Shown: positions 34,771 through 43,551 of the stretch, one piece after another
Numbering within the stretch: position 1 is the stretch's first letter
How the letters are laid out: every line of letters begins with the position of its first letter
Assembly: GCA_963850345.1 (NCBI GenBank)
Contig: CAWKKW010000006.1
Location: 372,001 to 436,000 of the forward strand
DNA from: CAWKKW01 sp963850345
GTDB taxonomy: Bacteria > Acidobacteriota > Terriglobia > Terriglobales > Acidobacteriaceae
DNA: 64,000 nucleotides
Direction: 5' to 3'
Position numbers and translations under genes: made by a program
Notes under the pieces: model-generated
Told to the model about the DNA's origin: nothing
Seen by the model: the letters and a program-made list of their open reading frames with translations, nothing else
Databases searched by the model: none

Positions 34771-35328
34771 TCATGCAGCAGTCCCGCCCGCCAACGCCGC
34801 TTCGACGCCCATAACGCGTGCGAAGCGGCCATCAAGCACGAGCTCCGTTCGGGCCTTGATGGCCTCGGCACTCCAAGAAGCCGCGTGGCGATCCGCCATT
34901 GGAAATGTCAGTGTGGCTTCCGTGACGTAGTCCACCGAGTAGCCTAGGTCAGATGCATGACGGGTTGTTGTTTCACAACACTGCTCCGATCTGATGCCAA
35001 AGATGATGAGCCTTCGAATTCCGTGCTGAACAAGCCATACGTCGAGTCCGCTTCCAACCAAAGCACTATGGCTCCACTTGTAAAATGTGACGTCCGAGGC
35101 AAAGTGCAGTTCAGGGAGCGCTCGCACATTGCCCGATCCGAAGGAGAACGCTCCGTCTTCTTCGAGATGGAAGATGCGTACGATCGGAATGTGCTGCTCG
35201 CGGGCGCCATCGACAACCTTTTGGAGGTTGGCCACGAATGCGGGAAGCTCACCGTTGACCCGATAAGGCCGATGGCGAAACGATTCTTGCACATCGATCA
35301 CGATCAGCGCGGTGGAGCAGCCGGACAT
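34771..35328 (-). CDS. Isochorismatase-like cysteine hydrolase
   Basis: A 185-residue intact protein. The catalytic triad of the family is visible: Asp in ALIVIDVQESF, Lys in TFYKWSHSALVGS and Cys in IRSEQCCETTTRHA. Family members hydrolyse isochorismate, nicotinamide or other amides; the substrate cannot be told here. It is the only intact gene in a 3-kb stretch of broken ones and has no obvious operon partner. A GAGGAG-like sequence lies upstream of the ATG at 35328. Confidence 0.88.
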   Translation of the reverse strand: MSGCSTALIVIDVQESFRHRPYRVNGELPAFVANLQKVVDGAREQHIPIVRIFHLEEDGAFSFGSGNVRALPELHFASDVTFYKWSHSALVGSGLDVWLVQHGIRRLIIFGIRSEQCCETTTRHASDLGYSVDYVTEATLTFPMADRHAASWSAEAIKARTELVLDGRFARVMGVEAALAGGTAA

Positions 35329-35796
35329 ATTTGGTTCTCCTCAATTGTGTCTTCCATTGAGGCTAATCGGGTGACGTGAAGCATTCGAGCCTCTAATAGG
35401 ACATGTGACGGACAAAATCGGCCCAAGCAACGCGCGCGAATCCAGCGCACCCGCAATGTGCGGGTAACCACTTGCGACAAGATAGATGTTAAGGCTGGCG
35501 ATCCCGCTTACCTCGCGTCAGGCTTTGTACTTTGCGCTACCAATGCCCAGACCATTCTGGGAAGCCTGGGCCCTTGTGCGCCCATCGCGCTTGAAATTTA
35601 AGTTGACGACGAGATTCTTCAGGAAGCAAAGGATCGTGGCAAAGCATGGATGACGAAGGCTTGATCTTGAGGCAATTGGCATTTCGATCAACGGAGCGTG
35701 GCTCTCCAAACGGCCTTGGGAGGCGTCTTCTGCGTTACTGTCGTCCCCTACAAGCGAACACAAAATGAATGGCCTGAATTGACTACAATGCACCTA
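35329..35796. other. Intergenic stretch, nothing recognised
   Basis: 468 bases; frames on both strands are short and without motifs. No repeat or RNA identified. Confidence 0.3.
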
Positions 35797-35986
35797 TGGG
35801 AAACAGTTCGCGAAGATTGAGCGGGAACATCGCGAGTTCATAGAGCGCCAAATTATTTTCTTCAACGCCTCTGCGGCGTCCCACGGACGTGTCAATGTTT
35901 CGTTACGGGATGTGGCCGCGCTGCGAATTGTTGATGAGCATACCCTGCACATCAAGCAGCTTGATGAAGAGTTCTTCGAGCCGTAA
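35797..35986 (+). pseudogene. Pyridoxamine 5'-phosphate oxidase-family remnant
   Basis: After an ATG at 35797 and an apparent one-base deletion, the frame reads FAKIEREHREFIERQIIFFN followed by SAASHGRVNVSLRDVAALRI and stops at TAA 35984-35986. The EHREFIERQxIFFxASA and GRVNVS elements are the beginning of a flavin-reductase-like/PPOX protein. The remaining two-thirds are gone. An SDR fragment follows. Confidence 0.5.
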
Positions 35987-36091
35987 ATTTTCAAGACTGG
36001 CACTTGGGTGCAGGCAAAACGGAGCGGAAACGATGGGCAGGTTAGTATTCCTTGCGGTCCCCGCGGCCTCGACACTGTTTGTTGCTGGGTG

Positions 36092-36301
36092 CAAAAATTG
36101 GACATTGCCTTCAACAACGCGGGCGTCGAGAACAAGGCAGCTCCCGTCCATGAGATTGAAGTGGCCGAGTGGGACCGCATTCTCAACATCAACCTACGCG
36201 GCACGTTCGTCTGCATGAAGCATGAACTAGCGCAGATGGTGAGACAGGGCAGCGGGGTGGTGGTGAACACCTCATCTGGCGCGGGTAGCCTCTCATTTAC
36301 A
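36092..36301 (+). pseudogene. Short-chain dehydrogenase/reductase internal fragment
   Basis: The frame reads KLDIAFNNAGVENKAAPVHE, then AEWDRILNINLRGTFVCMK and GVVVNTSSGAGSLSF. NNAG, the N-x-x-G-x-F helix and the catalytic Ser strand of SDR enzymes are all there. The cofactor-binding TGxxxGxG start and the YxxxK motif are missing on either side. It joins an ACR3 fragment almost directly, so two unrelated genes were spliced by deletion. Confidence 0.7.
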
Positions 36302-36510
36302 GCTGCTGACAATAATTTGAACTGGCGATTGCTGTCGGCGTCGCTGTCTTCGGCTTGAACTCAGGGGAGGCCTTCGTCGGGGTCGTTGGTCCGTTGATTG
36401 AGGTTCCTGCTCTGATCGGCCTGGTGAACGTCGCTTTCTGGATGCGTAGGCGCTACTTCAGCTCAGAATCAGCGACCTTCCAGGTGCGTCCGGTAGAGGA
36501 CGCCCCGTAG
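36302..36510 (+). pseudogene. C-terminal fragment of an ACR3-type arsenite transporter
   Basis: After AADNN a one-base shift opens a frame reading LAIAVGVAVFGLNSGEAFVG, then VVGPLIEVPALIGLVNVAFW, MRRRYF and a stop at 36508-36510. This is the last two transmembrane helices and tail of ACR3 arsenite permeases. The first eight helices are absent. No other ars gene is visible. Confidence 0.65.
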
Positions 36511-36556
36511 TCCGAGCCGAGCTATCCACCAATTATTCAGCCAGTCAGGAGGCCGT

Positions 36557-37318
36557 GTGGCCGCTCCAAGTACGAACTTTGACATCGAAGCTCAGCTAGC
36601 ACTTGCCGCTGAGGTTCAGCGTGGCTTGTTGCCGAAACCGTACTGCTGCATTGCAGGATGGGAAGCTGCATTCTCCTACGAGGCCGCCGGGCATATAAGT
36701 GGCGACTACCTCGACCTGATACCTGATGGCGACAACGCCTTCTATTTTATTTTGGGCGATGTGTCCGGGAAGGGTATCGCCGCATCGTTGCTGATGTCTC
36801 ATCTGCATGCGACGGTGCGCGGCCTGCTGTCATCGAATTTAACGATCGAAGAGGTCGTCCGCGAGGCCAGCCGGCTTTTCTGCCATACTTCGCTGCCGGC
36901 GCAATTTGCGACCCTGGTACTTGGTCACGCATCTAGCGCCGGAGAGGTACGACTGGTGAACGCCGGTCACAGCCCTGTGCTTCTTGCCGAAAGGGAGGGA
37001 GTCACAAGGCTGACCTCAACCGGCGTCTCGCTTGGGCTCTTTTGTTCGAACGAGTTCGAAACAACGCACGTCCAGGTGGGCAGTACTGACGTGTTGCTCC
37101 TCTATTCCGATGGCGTCAGTGAGACGGAAGACGGCGAGGGTGCTGAATTCGGCGTTCGTCAAATCGAGCTCGCACTGAGAAAACACGCGAGTGCCGGTCC
37201 TCGGGAAATCATCAGCGCGATCAACAATGAACTACATCTGCATGCGGCAAGCCCGGCGCAGGCCGATGACCGGAGCATGCTTGCACTTCGCTATGCGCAT
37301 CCGGCGCGGCTGTGGTAA
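36557..37318 (+). CDS. PP2C-type (SpoIIE/RsbU-like) serine phosphatase
   Basis: A 253-residue protein from a GTG at 36557 with AGGAGG just upstream. A short N-terminal linker (ALAAEVQRGLLPKPY) leads to the PPM phosphatase domain: AGHISGDYLDLIPDG and FILGDVSGKGIAASLLM with metal-binding Asp residues, VNAGHSPVLLAE, LLLYSDGVSETED and AQADDRSMLALRY. RsbU-like enzymes dephosphorylate STAS anti-anti-sigma factors; a STAS protein is encoded at 42644. There is no sensor domain, so regulation probably comes through partners, perhaps the receiver-like protein encoded next to it. Confidence 0.88.
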   Translation: MAAPSTNFDIEAQLALAAEVQRGLLPKPYCCIAGWEAAFSYEAAGHISGDYLDLIPDGDNAFYFILGDVSGKGIAASLLMSHLHATVRGLLSSNLTIEEVVREASRLFCHTSLPAQFATLVLGHASSAGEVRLVNAGHSPVLLAEREGVTRLTSTGVSLGLFCSNEFETTHVQVGSTDVLLLYSDGVSETEDGEGAEFGVRQIELALRKHASAGPREIISAINNELHLHAASPAQADDRSMLALRYAHPARLW

Positions 37319-37337
37319 GGGAACTCGCCTTTATTGG

Positions 37338-37697
37338 CTAGCCTGTTACTCTTGCCGCTTTGATCAGCGCCTCCCTGATACCTTTGAGCAGCGAATCTGG
37401 ATCACTTCCGACTGTTTCATCGGCGAACGTATCGTTCGGGTCAAGTCCTGCCGCAAGAAAAACCACCGGAATGCGTGAACCAGATGCTCGGATCAAGCAG
37501 ACCAACCGATCTCTGTCCTGTTTGGGAAGAGAATGGCTTAGGAGAATGAGATCGAAGTCGCCGTCTCGAAAACGGTCGACGGCCTCTCTGAGCGAGAATG
37601 CTGACACGACAGTGTACCCCGCAGACTCCAGGAGAGCTCTGCGTGTTTTGAGCAACGATGAATCTAAGCAGACCGAGAGAACGAGTGTTGACAACAT
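37338..37697 (-). CDS. Atypical receiver-like protein (Asp replaced by Ser)
   Basis: A 119-residue protein: LVLSVCLDSSLLKTRRALLE, GYTVVSAFSLREAVDRF, DFDLILLSHSLPKQDRDRL and IPVVFLAAGLDPND. The layout is that of a CheY receiver, but the phospho-acceptor position holds Ser (LILLS) and the DD pocket is lost. The HSLP motif matches the protein at 30346-30723. It converges on the PP2C phosphatase gene. Phosphorylation-independent interaction is the likely mode; the partner is unknown. Confidence 0.65.
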   Translation of the reverse strand: MLSTLVLSVCLDSSLLKTRRALLESAGYTVVSAFSLREAVDRFRDGDFDLILLSHSLPKQDRDRLVCLIRASGSRIPVVFLAAGLDPNDTFADETVGSDPDSLLKGIREALIKAARVTG

Positions 37698-37994
37698 AAG
37701 ACGAACCTCGCTTTGAGGAACTAGTAAAATGCTGAGCTGAAAATCTAGAAGGACATCGCAGTCTCATCCACGAAAGTTCGGCTTCGGCCTGGCGCCAATG
37801 GTCCACTGCAAATTCATCTTCGCGTCCTCGCTCTTCATACAATCGTATGCCCGATCTCAATCCCCTCTTCTGACGATTCCGGTCTTCGTCTATGAAAGGG
37901 TGCTTCGAAAGATTGCGCCGTAGTCTAAGGCTCGCCAGCGAGGAGCAATGTTGGATTTGTACTGGATATCTGCCGCCCTTGACTTATGGGACAT
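37698..37994. other. Intergenic stretch, nothing recognised
   Basis: 297 bases upstream of the receiver-like gene and downstream of the CadC-like gene. No supported features. Confidence 0.3.
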
Positions 37995-40319
37995 CTATGG
38001 AAGCAGCGTGCGGACGGCCCAGACGTTGCTGGCGATGGTCAAACTGGGGAAGGCCAGCTTCTTGCCGTCGCGCGAGGAGACACCCCAGATCGCGATAGGG
38101 CTCTGACGCAGAAGCTTGACATGACCGGTTCGATCGACGTAGAGCAAGTTGTAACCGATCGTCGTCTTAGTTTCTACAAAAAATCCCTTAGAATCGATTG
38201 ACCAAGTTGCTTCGCACACTTCGCCAAAACCAGGCACCGGGATCATAGATGGCGGTATGGAGCGGTGAGGTGAAAGCCGAATCAGCTGAATGCCGGGATT
38301 CTCTGGGTCGTGGTTTGCTATGGCCACGGATGAGCCGTCCGGGGAGACGGACCAATCTCCAAGCATGGTTGGTTTCCAAGGAATACGCGCTACTTCCTCT
38401 CGCATGCCCTGAACCGGGTCGAGAGCAAAAAAAACGAACTCCTTTCGTCCGTTCGTCTCTCGCACGACACAGGAACCCTTGGAGAAGACTGGGCAGTGAA
38501 ACTCGTCAACCTCGCCACTCGTGTACAGATGCCTCGGCTTCCCGCCGCTGGATGGAATGCTGAATATCCCGACGGCATGGCTCGGAGAACCGGCGAAGCC
38601 GGTGAAGAGTATCCACTGGCCATCTGGGCTAAACGCGGCCATGGCGGCTATATCCGGCAATTGCGCGATAATCTCCGCCTTCTTCTCGCCTAGTCGCTGC
38701 TTGCCGATCAACTGCGTGCGACCGTTACTGTCAAAGAGGACCGCATCGCCATTAGGAGTCCATGCGTCGGGATAGTTGTTCGACGAGCGGTCGGTCAGGC
38801 GTGTCGCTCCGTCCAGAATCGGACCGGGCCAATGAAGCTCCGCCACATAAACGTCGCTCGTAGAACTTGTCAAAACAGCTCCCATCCAATCTCCATTAGT
38901 GGAAGCTGAGAGAAAGTCTTGATCACCCCCTAGATCCGGCACCAGGGTCGGGCTCGCGGGTTGTGGGGTGGAAAGAAATCGGCCTGTGCCTGGATCGGTG
39001 CTAACCATCATGACCTTTGGCCCGGCGAAGTCCACATTGGCGAGGAAGAAGAATCGGCCATCCTTGAGCAAGAAGCCGGAATTGAAGCGGACATTCTCCT
39101 GCTTGCTGAGTAGCTTTCCGGTCCGAGCATCGATCGATTCGTAGGTTCCTCGAGGAGGAGTGTAGGTGTGATCGGAAGTAGCGATGTTAGCAGGGGAAAC
39201 GCCGCTCACCCGGTCGTAAATTAATCGATCGCTTTGCGACGACCAAAGGAGACAGGTCAGGGTGTCCCCGTCCGCTCCTGCAACCAGGATGCGGGCATTC
39301 TGTCCATTTCCATCGGCAAGCCAAAGTTCGCCGTTCTCAGCGCGGGTATAGGCAATGTGGCTGCCGTCTGGGCTGACCACGGCCGATCCGGCGCCGTCGA
39401 GCAGCAGACGGGGAGTCTCGCCGTGCAAAAAGACAGCCCAGGCCTCACTCCTTTGGTTCGCCAGATTGTTGCCGCTGACCAGCAGCCAGTCTTCACTGGG
39501 ATGCCACGTAAGGCGTTTCACGCGGAAGGAAGACGGGGAGGTGAGCAGGCGATCCGTACCGCCGTCCAGGGTATGAACCGAGATGCCGTACCGATCGCTA
39601 TAAGCCGCTAAATGGCCCCCTGGAGAGATTGCTTCCGCCGTAATCCTGTTGTCTTCGTCATTGAAGGTGACCTGAGTTGGAGAGGATGTCAGATGAGGCA
39701 CCTCTCGCGGCAATGCAGCTAATTTGGCTGAGCGATGTGCCATGACGGTGGCGCCCACCCCCAGCAGGAGTATCGCTGCTCCCAGAACGAGCACCGCCGG
39801 CATGACACGACGGCTCCCGATTCGTGCGGTCAACTCAGCTTCCCCGTATGTGTCTTTCCCCAGCGCGGACGGTATGTCGACTCGGATAGAGGTGACTGCG
39901 TCAAGATCAGTCACTTCGAGCCCCGCCGGCTGGCAGATGAGCGGGTGCTCGGCCGAAACCGCGAACGAAATGGCGGCATTGTGCGCGCCCTCCATCTCCA
40001 AGTCTGCGATAAAGCGATAGCCGATTCCGATTACGGTCTCAATGTAGGTAGGCGCATTGGGGTCGTCGTCCAGCTGCGCTCTCAGCCGCCGCACCGCAGT
40101 GTTGATGCCCGTGACAATGTCGATCGTACTGCTGTCCGCCCACAGCGCGAGAGCAATCTGCTCCCGTGTGATCAGCTCGCCATGTCGCGTAAGGAAAAGC
40201 GTGAGCAGCTTGAGGAGAGAGACTGAAAGGGGCACTCGCCGTGTCCGCCGGCGCAACTCTTGCTGGGCAGAGTCAAAGGTGAAGGGACCGAACCGGAAGA
40301 CACCTGCCTGGGTATTCAT
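37995..40319 (-). CDS. CadC-like membrane regulator with winged helix and PD40/TolB repeats
   Basis: A 774-residue protein. Residues ~8-107 are an OmpR/CadC winged helix (FRFGPFTFDSAQQELRR, ITREQIALALWAD, YIETVIGIGYRFI). A single transmembrane helix follows at ~173-195 (AVLVLGAAILLLGVGATVM). The periplasmic part consists of beta-propeller-like repeats (AISPGGHLAAYSD, VVSPDGSHIAYTR, AFSPDGQWILFTG, SVSPDGSSVAIAN). This architecture is frequent in Acidobacteria and lets a periplasmic signal control transcription directly. It is divergent from the peroxiredoxin operon, with a 197-base shared promoter region, so that operon is a candidate target. Confidence 0.88.
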   Translation of the reverse strand: MNTQAGVFRFGPFTFDSAQQELRRRTRRVPLSVSLLKLLTLFLTRHGELITREQIALALWADSSTIDIVTGINTAVRRLRAQLDDDPNAPTYIETVIGIGYRFIADLEMEGAHNAAISFAVSAEHPLICQPAGLEVTDLDAVTSIRVDIPSALGKDTYGEAELTARIGSRRVMPAVLVLGAAILLLGVGATVMAHRSAKLAALPREVPHLTSSPTQVTFNDEDNRITAEAISPGGHLAAYSDRYGISVHTLDGGTDRLLTSPSSFRVKRLTWHPSEDWLLVSGNNLANQRSEAWAVFLHGETPRLLLDGAGSAVVSPDGSHIAYTRAENGELWLADGNGQNARILVAGADGDTLTCLLWSSQSDRLIYDRVSGVSPANIATSDHTYTPPRGTYESIDARTGKLLSKQENVRFNSGFLLKDGRFFFLANVDFAGPKVMMVSTDPGTGRFLSTPQPASPTLVPDLGGDQDFLSASTNGDWMGAVLTSSTSDVYVAELHWPGPILDGATRLTDRSSNNYPDAWTPNGDAVLFDSNGRTQLIGKQRLGEKKAEIIAQLPDIAAMAAFSPDGQWILFTGFAGSPSHAVGIFSIPSSGGKPRHLYTSGEVDEFHCPVFSKGSCVVRETNGRKEFVFFALDPVQGMREEVARIPWKPTMLGDWSVSPDGSSVAIANHDPENPGIQLIRLSPHRSIPPSMIPVPGFGEVCEATWSIDSKGFFVETKTTIGYNLLYVDRTGHVKLLRQSPIAIWGVSSRDGKKLAFPSLTIASNVWAVRTLLP

Positions 40320-40516
40320 ATCTCACCCACACTTGCTTTGCGTCTGGATTGGCGCCTTCTCTTATTCCATCCAAATGCAGTCTGCACTGCAGAATGAATA
40401 GCTTAGATTGTCACATCGATTTCACATCGATTTTAGACGGATTCCATGGCCTTTTCCCATGACTAAACATAGATTCTTTTCAGTTCCAACTCTCTTCCAA
40501 ATACCCGGAGATCACC

Positions 40517-41176
40517 ATGCCGCTTCGAATTAACGACACCGCGCCAGATTTCATGGCTAAAACCACGCAGGGAACGCTCAGTTTTCACGAATGGATCGGG
40601 GATCACTGGGCCGTGCTCTTCTCCCATCCGAAGGATTTCACACCGGTATGTACCACCGAACTGGGATACATGGCCAGGATCGAGCCGGAATTCGCCAGAC
40701 GAAATACCAAGGTGATCGGGCTGTCGGTTGACCCGGTTGAGACCCACAGCAAGTGGGCGGCGGACATCGAGGAGACTCAGGGCGCTCGCGTCAACTACCC
40801 GATGATTGGAGACACGGACCTCTCCATCGCCAAGCTCTACGACATGCTGCCGGCGGAGGAAACTGGAACATGCGACGGTCGCACCGCTGGAACCAACGCC
40901 ACGGTACGATCCGTTTTCGTCATCGGACCGGACAAGAAGATCAAATTGATGATGACTTACCCGATGACCACCGGGCGCAACTTCGATGAAATCCTGCGCG
41001 CGTTGGACTCTATGCAAATGACAGCGAAGCACAAGGTGGCCACGCCGGTTAACTGGAAACATGGGGAGGATGTCATCATCGTCCCGGCGGTCTCGAACGA
41101 TGACGCTACCACGATGTTCCCAGGCGGCTGGAGGACCTTAAAGTCTTATCTCCGCTTGGTCGCTCAGCCTAGTTGA
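40517..41176 (+). CDS. 1-Cys peroxiredoxin (Prx6-type)
   Basis: A 219-residue AhpC/TSA-family protein. The peroxidatic Cys is in HPKDFTPVCTTELGYM; the C-terminal arm (PVNWKHGEDVIIVPAVSND) is the long Prx6-type extension without a resolving Cys motif. It reduces H2O2 or organic hydroperoxides. A GGAGA precedes the ATG. It is 28 bases upstream of an MBL-rhodanese gene, which hints at combined peroxide and reactive-sulfur detoxification. Confidence 0.93.
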   Translation: MPLRINDTAPDFMAKTTQGTLSFHEWIGDHWAVLFSHPKDFTPVCTTELGYMARIEPEFARRNTKVIGLSVDPVETHSKWAADIEETQGARVNYPMIGDTDLSIAKLYDMLPAEETGTCDGRTAGTNATVRSVFVIGPDKKIKLMMTYPMTTGRNFDEILRALDSMQMTAKHKVATPVNWKHGEDVIIVPAVSNDDATTMFPGGWRTLKSYLRLVAQPS

Positions 41177-41204
41177 AACTCTCAGGTTGCTCAAGGAGAT
41201 CTCT

Positions 41205-42605
41205 GTGATTCTCAAACAATACTATTTGAGCTGCCTAGCCCATGCTTCCTATCTCTTGGGCGACGTGGCCAGTTCGACGGCGATCATTGTTGATCCGCAG
41301 CGCGATATCGAAAGGTACCTGGCGGACGCAGAGGAGTTCGGCCTCCAAATCCGCCATGTATTCTTGACGCACTTCCATGCCGACTTTATTGCCGGACATC
41401 TTGAATTGCGCGATCGTTGCGGCGCAGCGATTCATCTTGGCGCCCATGCCGAGGCGGAGTATGCCTTTGTGAGCATGGCAGATGGAGACATGCTCAAGTT
41501 CCCAGGCATGCGCCTACAGGTTCTGGAAACACCGGGTCACACCATCGAGTCCATTTCAATACTTGTATTCGATTTGAAGAAGAGCCCGTCAAAGCCACAC
41601 GCTGTTCTTACCGGAGATACATTGTTCATTGGGGACGTTGGCCGGCCTGACCTGCGGGCGTCGATGGGCTGCACCGCGAGCGACCTCGGAAGCCGTCTCT
41701 ATGACTCACTGCACAACAATCTTTTGCCGCTGCCAGATGACACGTTGGTCTACCCGGCTCACGGTGCAGGGTCTCTTTGCGGTAAAAGACTTTCTTCCGA
41801 CACGGTTTCTACGCTTGGAGATCAGCGGCGCATGAACTACGCACTGCAACCGATGTCGAAGGAAGAATTCATTCGCTTGGTTACAGCCGACCAGCCGGAT
41901 GCTCCGCAATACTTCACATACGATGCAATCTTGAACACGCGAGAGCGGATCTTGCTGGACAGCAACCTGGAGAGGGTCTTGCGGCCTCTTGCGCTCGACG
42001 ATGTGATCCGGCAGGGAGACGCGGGCGCGCAAGTGCTGGATGTGCGGGATGCGACGGAATTTGCTAAGGGTCATCTGGCCGGAAGCATCAACATCGGGCT
42101 CGCCGGCCAATACGCAACCTGGGCCGGCACACTGCTCGATCGTGCCAAGCCGATCGTAATCATTGCTGAGCCGGGTCGAGAACACGAAGCTGCACTGCGC
42201 CTCGGTCGTATAGGATTCGATCACGTTCGGGGCTATCTCGAGGGGGGAATGGCTGCACTGGCAGCGAGACCAGACCTGGTTTGGCCAACCGAACGTGTCA
42301 GCGCTGCGATGGTTGCTGAGGAATTGGCGAGCTCCTCCCCGCCCTTGGTGCTCGACATCCGGAATACCCGCGAGTGGGAAGCCAGACATATACCTAAGAG
42401 CCTTAACATTCCCCTCAACCATATGCAGGAGCGCCTGGCAGAAATCCCTCGTGATTGTCGTATCGCTGTCCACTGTGCGGGCGGCTACCGTTCTTCGATT
42501 GCAACCAGCATCTTGCACCAGTACGGGATTACCAATCTGATTGAGATGGCGGGGGGTCTCGCGGCATGGGACGCCGCCCAGTTACCAGTTGTCTCCGCGA
42601 TGTGA
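41205..42605 (+). CDS. MBL-fold persulfide dioxygenase-like protein with two rhodanese domains
   Basis: A 466-residue protein. The start is the GTG at 41205 with AAGGAG 7 bases upstream. Residues ~1-240 are a metallo-beta-lactamase domain of ETHE1/Blh type (LTHFHADFIAGHLELRDRCG, ETPGHTIESISILV, LTGDTLFIGDVGRPDLR, YPAHGAGSLCGK). Two rhodanese domains follow. The first (VLDVRDATEFAKGHLAGSIN) has no Cys at its active-site loop (IIAEPGREHEA); the second has HCAGGYRSSIA with the Cys. Such fusions oxidise glutathione persulfide and transfer sulfane sulfur. The operon with a peroxiredoxin fits stress defence. Confidence 0.9.
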   Translation: MILKQYYLSCLAHASYLLGDVASSTAIIVDPQRDIERYLADAEEFGLQIRHVFLTHFHADFIAGHLELRDRCGAAIHLGAHAEAEYAFVSMADGDMLKFPGMRLQVLETPGHTIESISILVFDLKKSPSKPHAVLTGDTLFIGDVGRPDLRASMGCTASDLGSRLYDSLHNNLLPLPDDTLVYPAHGAGSLCGKRLSSDTVSTLGDQRRMNYALQPMSKEEFIRLVTADQPDAPQYFTYDAILNTRERILLDSNLERVLRPLALDDVIRQGDAGAQVLDVRDATEFAKGHLAGSINIGLAGQYATWAGTLLDRAKPIVIIAEPGREHEAALRLGRIGFDHVRGYLEGGMAALAARPDLVWPTERVSAAMVAEELASSSPPLVLDIRNTREWEARHIPKSLNIPLNHMQERLAEIPRDCRIAVHCAGGYRSSIATSILHQYGITNLIEMAGGLAAWDAAQLPVVSAM

Positions 42606-42643
42606 GTTCGATCAAATCACCAGACCTTTGAAAGGAAAGCACC

Positions 42644-43027
42644 ATGCCAACCGTTGAACCGCAATCCTGGAAGAGCGCAAGGCTCACAATCGAACGCGCT
42701 GAGAGCGATACGGAGGGGACCGTGTTTCGACTCTCCGGGCCATTCACGGCGCGAGATCTTTACTACTCCCTGTCTCCAGAGGCTTTACGCCATATCTTTG
42801 AGTCTGCGCCAAGGCACCCTCTAGCAGCGAAACAAGTCTTTGACCTGACACTGGTTCCTTACATGGATTCTCATGCTCTAGGCATGTTGGTTAGCCACCA
42901 CATGCGCTGTCGAAGCAAAGGGATTTCCTTGACTATCACGGGGATAAGCCCTCGTGTTCAGGAATTGTTCAGACTTACCAAAATGGAGAATGTGCTCCCA
43001 ATCGCTGGAATGGGAAATCCTGATTGA
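42644..43027 (+). CDS. STAS-domain protein (anti-sigma factor antagonist-like)
   Basis: A 127-residue single STAS domain: VFRLSGPFTARDLYYSL, KQVFDLTLVPYMDSHALGML with the Ser at the phospho-acceptor position, SLTITGISPRVQELFRLT and KMENVLPIA. AAAGGAAAG precedes the ATG. STAS antagonists are phosphorylated by anti-sigma kinases and reactivated by PP2C phosphatases such as that at 36557; no anti-sigma kinase is present nearby. It lies 38 bases after the MBL-rhodanese gene, so it may be induced with it. Confidence 0.82.
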   Translation: MPTVEPQSWKSARLTIERAESDTEGTVFRLSGPFTARDLYYSLSPEALRHIFESAPRHPLAAKQVFDLTLVPYMDSHALGMLVSHHMRCRSKGISLTITGISPRVQELFRLTKMENVLPIAGMGNPD

Positions 43028-43148
43028 GGCAAAGACCACCTTCAATGCGTATCAACTGTGTCGGCAGAACTCATTCATTTGCTCACGTAGCGATGGCGGG
43101 CGTTGTCCGTTGACGCAACAGTCGCCGAGTATCAATCGAGGTGGCCCC

Positions 43149-43533
43149 CTAGAATGGTGACTCGGCCTGAGTCACGTCCGCCTTGAAGAAAACGCTCTTG
43201 ATGCTCCTTAGCCTGTCAAGTTCGGACTTATATTCTGGCAGTGCTTTGAGCGTCGAGAAGCTTTCGATCTTGCCTTCCAAGCTGTCGTCGTCAACTTGTC
43301 CTTCGTCTGCAGACTCCGCAAGGTCCGCGAGTGGTTTGCCGCTGTCTCCTGCATCGGCGTAGGCGGCCTGCCTTCGATTCAATTGCCGTCAGTGAGTCAT
43401 TCAATAATTGCCGCACCTTGTCCCTGCCTCCCGTGACGCGATTCGTGCCCTCGGCGCGCTCTGAGAAGATGAGAAGAAAGAATAAGAGTCATTGCAACCG
43501 CAATCAGGTTCTTGATCATTGTCGGCTCTTCAG
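43149..43533 (-). pseudogene. Possible decayed small secreted protein gene
   Basis: A minus-strand start (MIKNLIAVAMTLILS near 43520) looks like a signal peptide. The following protein-like sequence is scattered over frames: RDKVRQLLNDSLTAIESKA in one, and DSGKPLADLAESADEGQVDD with LKALPEYKSELDRLRSIKSV in another, ending at 43149. Two frameshifts would be needed to join them. Support is modest; it could also be coincidence. Confidence 0.35.
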
Positions 43534-43551
43534 GCGACTCAATCTAGGATT

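Noticed and set aside
34617..34871. 84-codon Arg-rich minus-strand frame
   Set aside because: It overlaps the isochorismatase-like gene in another frame and shows no motif.
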